The notes below the pieces were generated by a model. The model had not been told where the DNA came from, did no database searches, and was given only the letters and a program-made list of their open reading frames with translations. Below, one piece after another: positions 1-6,757 of a DNA stretch of 6,810 nucleotides. Both the position numbers and the translations under genes were made by a program. Within the stretch, counting starts at the first letter, position 1. The number at the start of each line of letters is the position of its first letter. The stretch is taken from contig DATGWF010000075.1 in assembly GCA_035299585.1 (NCBI GenBank), positions 1 through 6,810 on the forward strand, read 5' to 3'. The stretch comes from DATGWF01 sp035299585. GTDB lineage: Bacteria > Actinomycetota > Actinomycetes > Actinomycetales > Microbacteriaceae.

Positions 1-831
1 CGTAAGCGCGCGTGGGTCGCCCGCCGTGGCAACGACGCCGTCGAGCAGTTCGGGCGCGCGTTCGTCAATCAGGAGATGCTGGTGCGCTGGCACGTCGATG
101 ACTCCGTGATCGGCCGTCAGCAGCATGCCCGTCCGGCGCCCCAAGCGAGGCAGCGTGTCGCGCACGGCGGCATCAAGATCCTCCAAAGCGGCTATCCACT
201 CCCCCGATTCCCAGCCGACGCGATGCGCGATGGCGTCAAGTTCGGATACGTACAGGTAGATCACGCCCCGTTGACGTGACCGCTCGACGGCGAGCTCGAA
301 TCGATCGCCGAGGCGGTCCGACGCGCAAAACTCGGCGCCGCGGAGGACGGCCTCTGTGAATCCCGTGCCGGCGAACTTGCCGTGGGCGATGACGTCTGCG
401 CGGACGTCCGCGGCCTTCGCGTGTTCGAACACGGTCGTGGCACGCTGCCAGCTACTCGGGGGCATGTCGATACCCCAGCCGGTCAGTTGGTTGAACACTT
501 TCCCGGACTGTCGTGCAGCGATGCTGTACCCGGTGAGTCCGTGAACACCGGAATCCACACCCGTGGTGAGCGTCGTGAGGGCCGTCGCGGTGGTCGCCGG
601 GTAGGTCGAGGACAGGACTGCGCGTTTGATGCCGCCCAGAAGCGTTCGGGCATGCCCCGACCGGGCACTCAGGTTGTGCATGCCCAGCCCGTCAACGACG
701 AGAACGATGACCGAATCCACCGCCGGAAGGGCCAGCGGGTTCGACTCGGCGTGGATAGCGGCAAGCGAACTCGTCAGAACATCGGCAAGGCGCACCGAAT
801 CGACGGAACGGGTCGGTAGCATCTGGGACAT
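1..831 (-). CDS. Alkaline phosphatase superfamily hydrolase (nucleotide pyrophosphatase/phosphodiesterase-like), C-terminus outside window
   Basis: This is an open frame of 277 codons, read on the minus strand and running off the left edge. The first 50 residues lead into VVDGLG, whose Asp47 is a predicted metal ligand. The segment STYPATTATALTTLTTG (75-91) carries the presumed nucleophilic Thr (80 or 81). SELDAIAH supplies Asp199 and His203, and TADHG supplies Asp241 and His242. This order (D…T…DxxxH…DH) is the two-metal site of the NPP-type branch of the alkaline phosphatase superfamily, which hydrolyses phosphodiester or phosphomonoester bonds. His250 or His252 may be the last metal ligand. 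I see no signal peptide, so the protein is probably cytoplasmic. The chosen start is ATG at 829-831, with a GGGA-type Shine-Dalgarno about 11 bases upstream; a second in-frame ATG lies three codons on (820-822). The true substrate cannot be read from the sequence. The family call is firm and the start moderately so. Confidence 0.85.
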   Translation of the reverse strand, partial: MSQMLPTRSVDSVRLADVLTSSLAAIHAESNPLALPAVDSVIVLVVDGLGMHNLSARSGHARTLLGGIKRAVLSSTYPATTATALTTLTTGVDSGVHGLTGYSIAARQSGKVFNQLTGWGIDMPPSSWQRATTVFEHAKAADVRADVIAHGKFAGTGFTEAVLRGAEFCASDRLGDRFELAVERSRQRGVIYLYVSELDAIAHRVGWESGEWIAALEDLDAAVRDTLPRLGRRTGMLLTADHGVIDVPAHQHLLIDERAPELLDGVVATAGDPRALT

Positions 832-861
832 CGCGCCCAGTTTCCCATACCCGAAAGCATC

Positions 862-3324
862 ATGGCCCGGACTCCTTCTCCCGACACTCCCGTGAACGAA
901 CGCATCGAAGATGTCGACGTCTCGGCCGAGATGCAAAACTCCTTCCTCGAGTACGCCTACTCGGTGATCTACTCGCGCGCGCTCCCTGATGCCCGTGACG
1001 GTCTCAAGCCAGTACAGCGTCGCATCCTCTTTCAGATGGCCGAGATGGGCCTTCGACCCGACCGCGGGCACGTCAAGTCGGCACGTGTCGTCGGCGAGGT
1101 GATGGGAAAGCTGCACCCGCACGGTGACTCGGCGATTTATGACGCCCTCGTTCGAATGGCTCAAGAGTTCACGCTCCGCGTTCCGCTCGTCGACGGTCAT
1201 GGAAACTTTGGCTCGCTCGATGACGGGCCGGCCGCATCTCGCTATACCGAGGCCCGCCTGGCCGCGGCCGCCCTCGCACTCACCGAGTCCCTCGATGAAG
1301 AGGTGGTCGATTTCGTTCCGAACTACGACAACTCTTTCCAACAGCCCGAAGTCCTCCCGGCGGCGTTCCCGAATCTGCTGGTGAACGGTGCGAGTGGTAT
1401 CGCCGTGGGCATGGCCACGAACATGGCGCCTCACAACCTGGTCGAGGTGGTCGAAGCGGCTCGCTTCCTGCTCGCGCACCCGAACGCCTCGGTCGAAGAG
1501 CTGATGGAAATCGTCCCCGGTCCGGACTTCCCATCCGGTGGCACCATTGTCGGCCTTGACGGCATCGCAGACGCGTATCGCACGGGCCGCGGAGCGGTTC
1601 GAGTGCGTGCCAAAGTCAGTATTGAACACGTCACGGCCCGAAAGCAGGGCATCGTCGTCACCGAATTGCCGTACCTCGTCGGCCCGGAAAAGGTCATCGA
1701 GAAAATCAAGGATGGCGTCAACGCCAAAAAGATCACCGGCATCAGCGATGTGGTTGACCTCACCGATCGCAAGAACGGCCTCAAGCTCATCATTGAGATT
1801 AAGTCGGGCTTCAACCCGGAGGCGGTCCTCGAACAGCTCTACCGACTGACGCCGCTCGAGGAAAGCTTCTCAATCAACAATGTCGCGCTCGTTGCCGGCG
1901 GACCACGGACACTGGGATTGCGCGAACTGCTCCAGGTGTACATCGACCACCGAATCCACGTGGTCACGCGACGCTCCGAATTCCGGCTGGCGCGCCGGCG
2001 CGAGCGCCTGCACCTCGTCGAAGGCCTGCTGATCGCCATTCTCGACATCGACGAGGTCATTCAGGTCATCCGTTCGAGCGACGACTCGGAGGCCGCTCGT
2101 AAGCGGCTCATCGAGGTATTCGATTTATCAACTCTTCAAGCCGACTACATCCTCGAGCTGCGATTGCGCCGCCTCACCAAGTTCTCGCGAATGGAACTCG
2201 AGGCCGAGCGCGACAAGCTTCGCACCGAGATTGCCGAGCTTGAAAAGCTTCTCGCGAGCACGAGCGCAATTCGCGCACTCGTATCTGATGAGCTTGGCGC
2301 CGTTGCCGCCCAGTTCGGGACGCCCCGGCGCACCATGCTGACCACTTCGAGCGCAATCCCAGTACAGAGTAGGAGTGCGAAGCCCAGCGTCGCACTTGAG
2401 GCGGCAGATACTCCGTGCCTCGTCGTGCTCTCTGCGACCGGCCGCATCGTGCGTATTGACCAAGCCGAGGGCGGCGACGGCATCGCCCTCACCGCGCCGA
2501 GCCGACGCTCGAAGCACGATGCCGTTCGCTCTCGTTTGCTCACCACGAGCCGCACCGACATTGGAGCAATCACATCACGGGGACGCATCGTGAGGTTCCG
2601 CCCGCTCGAGCTTCCCGTTGTTCCCGCAAACGCGGTGCAGCTTTCGGTTGGGGTGAAGGTCAGCGATTACCTCGCTCTCGCGGACCGGTCTGAGCGTGTC
2701 CTCGCACTCGTATCGCTGAGCGGCGACACCCCGATTGCGGTGGGAACCGCACAGGGCATTGTCAAACGTTTCACACCGTCGGCCTACCCCAGCAACAAAA
2801 CCGACTGGGAAATCATCAGCCTGAAGCCCGGCGATAGCGTGGTCGGTGCCGGTGCTGCTCGTGACGAAGACGAACTCGTGTTCGTCAGCGCGGGTGCGCA
2901 ACTCCTGCGGTTTGCGGCGTCCTCAGTCCGACCGCAGGGAGCAGCTGCGGGCGGTATGGCTGGCATCAGTCTCGCCGCGAACGATCGGGTTATCAGTTTC
3001 GGTATCGCCGCCGCTGGTTCCTCGACCCAGGTCGTCACGATTGCCACGAGTGCAGAAACGCTTGCCGGCGTCGAACCCGGGTCGGCAAAAGTGTCCGAAC
3101 TGGCGGAGTTCCCGGCCAAGGGTCGTGCAACCGGAGGCGTTCGAGCCCAGCGATTCCTCAAGGGCGAGAGCGAACTCGCACTGGCCTGGGTCGGTGCGGC
3201 TCCGGCGCTCGCCGTCGGTGCCGACGGATCGGCTCGCGAACTTCCCACCGTGCTCGCCAAACGTGACGCGTCGGGCAGCGCGATCGAGGCGCCGGTCGAC
3301 GCCGTCGGCGAGGCAATCGCCTAG
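862..3324 (+). CDS. parC: DNA topoisomerase IV subunit A
   Basis: This 820-residue protein is the DNA breakage-reunion subunit of a type II topoisomerase; with ParE it passes one duplex through another and decatenates chromosomes. The winged-helix region (about 30-190) contains the catalytic Tyr128, preceded by Arg127, in SRYTEARL. The quinolone-determining region HPHGDSAIYD has Ser90 and Asp94, the usual sensitive-type residues. The tower and coiled-coil region spans about 200-490, with an Arg/Glu-rich coil near 430-465. The C-terminal domain (about 515-800) shows roughly six strand-turn repeats of the beta-pinwheel, for example TGRIVRI, RGRIVRF and QGIVKRF. No canonical gyrase QRRGGKG box is present, the matching stretch being APSRRSKHDA, which favours topoisomerase IV over gyrase. 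The ATG at 862 gives the expected short N-terminus before ERIEDVDV; the ribosome site is weak (GAAAG, four bases away). It is divergent from the phosphatase gene and convergent with parE. Older annotations may call it a second gyrA. Confidence 0.95.
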   Translation: MARTPSPDTPVNERIEDVDVSAEMQNSFLEYAYSVIYSRALPDARDGLKPVQRRILFQMAEMGLRPDRGHVKSARVVGEVMGKLHPHGDSAIYDALVRMAQEFTLRVPLVDGHGNFGSLDDGPAASRYTEARLAAAALALTESLDEEVVDFVPNYDNSFQQPEVLPAAFPNLLVNGASGIAVGMATNMAPHNLVEVVEAARFLLAHPNASVEELMEIVPGPDFPSGGTIVGLDGIADAYRTGRGAVRVRAKVSIEHVTARKQGIVVTELPYLVGPEKVIEKIKDGVNAKKITGISDVVDLTDRKNGLKLIIEIKSGFNPEAVLEQLYRLTPLEESFSINNVALVAGGPRTLGLRELLQVYIDHRIHVVTRRSEFRLARRRERLHLVEGLLIAILDIDEVIQVIRSSDDSEAARKRLIEVFDLSTLQADYILELRLRRLTKFSRMELEAERDKLRTEIAELEKLLASTSAIRALVSDELGAVAAQFGTPRRTMLTTSSAIPVQSRSAKPSVALEAADTPCLVVLSATGRIVRIDQAEGGDGIALTAPSRRSKHDAVRSRLLTTSRTDIGAITSRGRIVRFRPLELPVVPANAVQLSVGVKVSDYLALADRSERVLALVSLSGDTPIAVGTAQGIVKRFTPSAYPSNKTDWEIISLKPGDSVVGAGAARDEDELVFVSAGAQLLRFAASSVRPQGAAAGGMAGISLAANDRVISFGIAAAGSSTQVVTIATSAETLAGVEPGSAKVSELAEFPAKGRATGGVRAQRFLKGESELALAWVGAAPALAVGADGSARELPTVLAKRDASGSAIEAPVDAVGEAIA

Positions 3325-3361
3325 CCCAACCTCGGCGAATTCGTTCGGCAGTACTCGCGAT

Positions 3362-3378
3362 CGAGGCGCATACCCTCG
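3362..3378. terminator. Weak hairpin between convergent parC and parE
   Basis: CGAGG (3362-3366) pairs with CCTCG (3374-3378) across a 7-base loop. It lies in the 94-base gap between the parC and parE stop codons, where a bidirectional terminator would be expected. The stem is only 5 bp and neither strand has a T-tract, so it is not a convincing intrinsic terminator. Another 5-bp stem (GGCGA/TCGCC, 3307-3321) sits just before the parC stop. Rho-dependent termination is equally possible. Confidence 0.2.
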
Positions 3379-3418
3379 GCAGACCCGGCGGAAACCTCGC
3401 GCGCTCGAAGAGTGGGCG

Positions 3419-5497
3419 CTATGCGTCGATTCGCTCGCGCGAAAGGCCGTCTGCAGAGTCGACGATGAACTCCTTACGCGGAGCAACCTCATTGCCCATG
3501 AGCAACTCGAAGACCTTGCCCGCGGCTTCAGCGTCGCGCACGCGAACACGGCGAAGCGTGCGGAAGCGCCGATCCATCGTCGTCGATGCGAGTTGTTCGG
3601 CATCCATTTCGCCGAGACCCTTGTAGCGCTGAATCGGGTCCTGGTAGCGCTTTCCCTGCTTCTCCAAGCCGCTCAACACGCCGTTGAGTTCCGCTTCGGA
3701 GTAGGTGTAGACAATGTCGTTCGGCTTGGACCCCGGGTTCATCACGACGACGCGATGCAGAGGCGGAACCGCGGCGAACACCCGTCCTTCTTCAATCATG
3801 GGTCGCATGTACCGGAAGAACAGCGTGAGGAGCAGGGTACGGATATGGGCGCCGTCAACGTCGGCGTCGCTCATGAGAATGACCTTCCCGTAGCGCGCAG
3901 CAGATATGTCGAAGCTCCGCCCCGATCCGGCACCGACGACCTGAATGATGGAAGCGCACTCCGTATTCGAGAGCATGTCCGAAACGCTCGCCTTTTGCGT
4001 GTTGAGAATCTTGCCTCGAATCGGCAAGAGCGCCTGGTGTTCGCTGTCGCGCGCGAGTTTCGCGGTACCGAGCGCACTGTCACCCTCGACGATGAACAGT
4101 TCGGTCTGCTCGACGTCGTTCGAACGGCAATCAACGAGTTTCGCCGGCAGTGACGAGCTCTCGAGGGCGTTCTTGCGTCGCTGCGTTTCCTTGTGGGCGC
4201 GGGCGGAAATGCGGGACTTCATTTCCGAGACGACCTTCTCCAGCAGGAGCGACGTCTGCGCCTTGTCGTCGCGCTTGGTTGAGCTGAACCGCTGGCCGAG
4301 GGCACTGTTCACAACCTGAGCCACGATGGCTCGCACCGCTGGCGTTCCGAGAACTTCCTTCGTCTGGCCTTCAAACTGCGGCTCGGGAATGCGGACCGTG
4401 AGAACGGCCGTGAGACCAGCGAGGACGTCGTCCTTTTCGAGCTTGTCGGTACCGGCCTTGAGTCGGCGTGCGTTGGCTTCCACCTGGCTCCGGACGAGCT
4501 TGAGGAGGCCCTGTTCGAAGCCAGCGAGGTGCGTGCCACCCTTGGGTGTCGCGATGATGTTTACGAACGACCGCACGACGGTGTCGTAGCCGGTTCCCCA
4601 ACGCAGCGCGATATCGACCTGGCATTCGCGCTCAACCTCGGTCGGGACCATTGCGCCCTCGTCGTTGAGCACGGGAACGGTCTCAGTGAACGTTGACGAC
4701 CCCGTCAAGCGCCACGTGTCCGTCACGCCGGCGTCGGGGGCGAGAAAGTCGACAAACTCCGAAATTCCGCCGTCGAAGCGGAACTCTTCCGTGATCCGTT
4801 CGCCCGCGCGCTCGTCGACGATGTCGAGCTGTAAGCCCGGCACGAGGAATGCGGTTTGGCGTGCTCGAACGACGAGGTCTTCTCGAGCGAACGCCGCATC
4901 GGGCGTGAAGATTTGCCGGTCTGCCCAGTAGCGCACGCGGGTGCCGGTCTGACCCTTCTTCGCGGCGCCCACGACACGGAGCTCACTGTGGTCGTCGAAC
5001 GGCGTGAACGGCGCGTCAGGCCGCGGCTCCCCCGCGTCGGCGAAGTTTCCCGGCTCGCCTCGGCGAAACGACATTGCGTACGTTTTGCCATCACGATCGA
5101 CCTCGACGTCGAGTCGTTCCGACAGCGCGTTGACGACGGAGGCGCCGACACCGTGCAAACCACCCGATGCCGCGTAGGAGCCCGAGCCGAACTTGCCGCC
5201 GGCGTGGAGTTTGGTAAACACCACTTCGACACCGCTTAAGCCCGTCTTGGGTTCGATGTCGACCGGGATGCCTCGAGCACGGTCGCGGACCTCGACACTG
5301 CCGTCAGCGTGCAGCACAATGTCGATGCGATTCCCGTGTCCGGCCAAGGCCTCGTCGACCGAGTTGTCGATGATCTCCCACAGGCAGTGCATCAGACCGC
5401 GCGAATCCGTCGAACCGATGTACATGCCGGGACGCTTTCGGACCGCCTCGAGACCTTCGAGAACGGAGAGATGGCGCGCGGAATACTCGGAATTCAC
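3419..5497 (-). CDS. parE: DNA topoisomerase IV subunit B
   Basis: This 692-residue protein is the ATPase subunit that drives strand passage by ParC. The GHKL ATPase domain (about 1-220) shows EIIDNSVDEA (41-50; Asn45 is the expected Mg ligand), DRARGIPVD (72-80) and the ATP lid GGLHGVGAS (112-120). The transducer domain follows, with the QTK loop at Gln378-Lys380 contacting ATP phosphate. The TOPRIM domain has FIVEGDSA (catalytic Glu471) and SDADVDGAHIR with Asp544, Asp546 and Asp548 for metal binding. The C-terminal QRYKGLGEM (623-631) is typical of type IIA B subunits, and the length matches actinobacterial ParE. EGDSALGTAK in place of the gyrase-like EGDSAGGSAK favours ParE. The start is GTG at 5495-5497: an in-frame TAG lies at 5507-5509, and the next Met (25) would cut into the ATPase domain. 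The unusual feature is Ala74 in the DxGxG motif. It converges on parC and diverges from the small gene at 5660. Confidence 0.95.
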   Translation of the reverse strand: MNSEYSARHLSVLEGLEAVRKRPGMYIGSTDSRGLMHCLWEIIDNSVDEALAGHGNRIDIVLHADGSVEVRDRARGIPVDIEPKTGLSGVEVVFTKLHAGGKFGSGSYAASGGLHGVGASVVNALSERLDVEVDRDGKTYAMSFRRGEPGNFADAGEPRPDAPFTPFDDHSELRVVGAAKKGQTGTRVRYWADRQIFTPDAAFAREDLVVRARQTAFLVPGLQLDIVDERAGERITEEFRFDGGISEFVDFLAPDAGVTDTWRLTGSSTFTETVPVLNDEGAMVPTEVERECQVDIALRWGTGYDTVVRSFVNIIATPKGGTHLAGFEQGLLKLVRSQVEANARRLKAGTDKLEKDDVLAGLTAVLTVRIPEPQFEGQTKEVLGTPAVRAIVAQVVNSALGQRFSSTKRDDKAQTSLLLEKVVSEMKSRISARAHKETQRRKNALESSSLPAKLVDCRSNDVEQTELFIVEGDSALGTAKLARDSEHQALLPIRGKILNTQKASVSDMLSNTECASIIQVVGAGSGRSFDISAARYGKVILMSDADVDGAHIRTLLLTLFFRYMRPMIEEGRVFAAVPPLHRVVVMNPGSKPNDIVYTYSEAELNGVLSGLEKQGKRYQDPIQRYKGLGEMDAEQLASTTMDRRFRTLRRVRVRDAEAAGKVFELLMGNEVAPRKEFIVDSADGLSRERIDA

Positions 5498-5545
5498 AGG
5501 CTGAGCCTACGTTCTGCCCCTGCCTTTCCGCTGAAGGCGCACCCC

Positions 5546-5567
5546 GTTCGCGCAATGTTCGCGCAGT
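5546..5567. repeat. 11-bp tandem direct repeat in the parE upstream region
   Basis: GTTCGCGCAAT (5546-5556) is followed immediately by GTTCGCGCAGT (5557-5567), identical at 10 of 11 positions. The repeat lies 49-70 bases upstream of the parE start, in the divergent intergenic region. A spacing of 11 bp is close to one helical turn, so two protein subunits could bind the same DNA face. The second copy touches the candidate parE -10 element. The repeat is visible; an operator role is inference. Confidence 0.5.
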
Positions 5568-5595
5568 GGTACGCGCTGAGCGAAATCCCTGTCGA
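5566..5595 (-). promoter_or_regulatory. Candidate parE promoter
   Basis: On the minus strand, TCGACA (5595-5590) resembles a -35 box at five of six positions, and TACCAC (5571-5566) is a poor -10 match 18 bases downstream. Transcription would start near 5560, leaving a leader of about 60 bases before the GTG at 5497. The position is sensible but the -10 is weak, so this is only a candidate. Confidence 0.22.
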
Positions 5596-5649
5596 ATGAA
5601 ACTGAGCCGTTCCTGCAACATGGTTGACTAGACACACCAACGTAGGTGC

Positions 5650-5655
5650 AGGAGG
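5650..5655 (+). promoter_or_regulatory. Strong Shine-Dalgarno (AGGAGG) fixing the small-gene start
   Basis: A full AGGAGG lies four bases before the ATG at 5660. It decides between this ATG and an in-frame TTG at 5624, which would add 12 residues but has no comparable ribosome site. It is the strongest ribosome site in the window. Confidence 0.85.
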
Positions 5656-5659
5656 AACC

Positions 5660-5905
5660 ATGTCAGACTCGACGATTTCGCGCTCGGTCACCATCGATGA
5701 CGCTTCCATGGACAGCTCGGCACCTCTCACGGCCCTCGATCGCTGCGACCAGTGTGGTGCACAGGCATACATCCGCGTGGGTTTTGGCGCGAGTGAGCTG
5801 CTGTTCTGTGCGCACCACGGCCACAAGTACCAGGAGAAGCTCGCCGGCATCGCGAGCAGCTGGCACGACGAGTCCGCACGGCTGAGCGAGCAGAACGCGA
5901 AGTAA
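5660..5905 (+). CDS. Small CxxC…CxxH protein, DUF7455-like
   Basis: This 81-residue protein begins with a polar, Ser/Asp-rich tail (1-25) followed by LDRCDQCGAQAYIRV. Cys29 and Cys32, then Cys50 and His53 in LLFCAHHGHKY, form a likely zinc-binding CxxC…CxxH knuckle; His52 and His55 are further possible ligands. The last 20 residues look helical and charged. It resembles the short actinobacterial family annotated as DUF7455, members of which I recall near topoisomerase IV or principal sigma factor genes; the function is unknown. No membrane segment or signal peptide is seen, so it should be cytoplasmic. The ATG is supported by the AGGAGG just upstream. Met17 is another possible start but lacks such a site. 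It is divergent from parE and convergent with the GatD-like gene, so it is probably a single-gene transcript. A role in nucleic-acid or protein binding would be a guess based only on the zinc motif. Confidence 0.85.
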   Translation: MSDSTISRSVTIDDASMDSSAPLTALDRCDQCGAQAYIRVGFGASELLFCAHHGHKYQEKLAGIASSWHDESARLSEQNAK

Positions 5906-5922
5906 TCCGCTCCCCCGGCGGA
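5906..5922 (+). terminator. Short hairpin directly after the small CxxC gene
   Basis: TCCGC (5906-5910) pairs with GCGGA (5918-5922) across a 7-base loop, starting on the base after the TAA stop. There is no T-tract, only AAA after the stem. The location suits a terminator, but the 5-bp stem is weak. Confidence 0.25.
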
Positions 5923-5958
5923 AATCGCCAACTACGGGAACGCTCCTGCCACGCTCCC

Positions 5959-5975
5959 CGCTGTACGGCACAGCG
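5959..5975. terminator. Hairpin in the convergent gap, possible bidirectional terminator
   Basis: CGCTGT (5959-5964) pairs perfectly with ACAGCG (5970-5975) across a 5-base loop. It sits between the convergent 3' ends of the small CxxC gene (5905) and the GatD-like gene (6002). It is the best inverted repeat in the gap, but neither strand has a run of T after it, so termination is inferred from position only. Confidence 0.35.
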
Positions 5976-6001
5976 CTCGCGTCATTGCCGCGCCAGGTAG
6001 G

Positions 6002-6757
6002 TCAGCGCGTGGTCGAGGATGGTTCGTCGAGCTCGAGGGCTGAACGCGTCCGACTCCGGGCGTCAGCGGCCCACGCATCGATGCGCTCGAGTTCAGCACT
6101 CGGCTCGTAGCGCTCGCCAGCGTGTTCGGCCGCGAGCGTGAGCAACGCGTCGGCAAAACCAGGGTTTTTCGCGCATACTGGCCCGTGCAGGTGCGTGCCG
6201 ATGGCAGTTCCCATGACGATGCCCTCGTGCTTTCGCCCACTCGGCTGCACGATACCGTTCCCAGAACCGGCGAGTACCGGCCCGATGGAGGCCTTTTCCG
6301 CTCCGACGTAATCGCGTGCATGGTTCTCGAATCCGATGAGCTCACCCCACGGCGACTCAACCACAATCTCGCCGACGACTCGAGTCGGTGCCGATACTGA
6401 GCGACCAGCGAACACGCCGAAACCCTCGATGATGTCGCCGTTCTCACGCTCGACTCCCCAGCTCAGCAGCTCCCAACCTGTTCCCACCGCCAATACGACG
6501 GTCTTTTCGGTGGCCCAGGCTCGAATCCGATCGGTGATGGGAAGCAAAGCGGTCCGTGCCGCGGCAAGTTCGGAATCACTTCCGGAACCGAGCACGACGA
6601 GGTCGACGCGTTCGGGAAGTCGACTCACGTCATCGAGCCAGTGCAGTTCGACATCGAGGCCGGCGCGTTGCGCCCGGTATGCCAGCACGCGCGCGTTCTC
6701 GGCGTCGCCGTTCATGTTCATGAGACTCGGGACAAGTGCGACGATGTGGAGAATCAC
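6002..6757 (-). CDS. GatD-like class I glutamine amidotransferase homologue lacking the catalytic Cys
   Basis: This 251-residue protein resembles GatD, the glutaminase half of the MurT-GatD lipid II isoglutaminyl synthase, which amidates the alpha-carboxyl of D-Glu in peptidoglycan precursors. Family marks include the N-terminal VPSLMNMNGD (9-18), LGSGSD (56-61) where GatD usually has GGGxD, IIEGFGVF (109-116), GFENHARD (142-149) and GTHLHGPVCAKNPGFAD (187-203). His191 in HLHGP fits the catalytic His, and Arg126 may match the substrate-binding Arg. The usual nucleophile motif AVCGGYQLL reads AVGTGWELL here: Gly92 (codon GGA, 6482-6484) replaces Cys and Glu96 replaces Gln. Glutaminase activity by the normal mechanism is therefore not expected. 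The start is GTG at 6755-6757, with GGGAG seven bases upstream, overlapping the TGA of the preceding gene. It could be a pseudoenzyme subunit, a repurposed ligase partner or another CobB/CobQ-type protein. The family call is good; the function is open. Confidence 0.8.
   Translation of the reverse strand: MILHIVALVPSLMNMNGDAENARVLAYRAQRAGLDVELHWLDDVSRLPERVDLVVLGSGSDSELAAARTALLPITDRIRAWATEKTVVLAVGTGWELLSWGVERENGDIIEGFGVFAGRSVSAPTRVVGEIVVESPWGELIGFENHARDYVGAEKASIGPVLAGSGNGIVQPSGRKHEGIVMGTAIGTHLHGPVCAKNPGFADALLTLAAEHAGERYEPSAELERIDAWAADARSRTRSALELDEPSSTTR

Noticed and set aside
382..819. Plus-strand 145-codon frame opposite the phosphatase gene
   Set aside because: It is antisense to a frame that contains all the metal-site motifs of the alkaline phosphatase superfamily, and its Arg/Gly-rich product matches nothing I recognise.
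2124..2133. Isolated TTA codon and DnaA-box-like TTATCAACT inside parC
   Set aside because: It is a single site with two mismatches to TTATCCACA, within a conserved coding stretch and with no cluster, so chance is sufficient. One TTA codon is not evidence of bldA-type control outside Streptomyces.
3336..3343. Palindrome CGAATTCG in the parC-parE gap
   Set aside because: An 8-bp palindrome without spacing or a second copy is expected by chance and gives no support for an operator.
2846..4153. Long plus-strand open frame (435 codons) spanning the parC end and running antisense to parE
   Set aside because: It covers the end of parC in another frame and the antisense strand of parE. Its composition is Arg/Ser-rich with no family resemblance, as expected for a shadow frame in high-GC DNA.
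5624..5629. TTGACT as a -35 box for the small CxxC gene, or an alternative TTG start
   Set aside because: No -10 fits 16-18 bases downstream without covering the ribosome site, and the TTG has no Shine-Dalgarno, whereas the ATG at 5660 has a full AGGAGG.
5932..6447. Minus-strand 171-codon frame overlapping the GatD-like gene
   Set aside because: It is low-complexity Ser/Arg/Thr-rich and overlaps a frame with clear GatD motifs, so it is a shadow.
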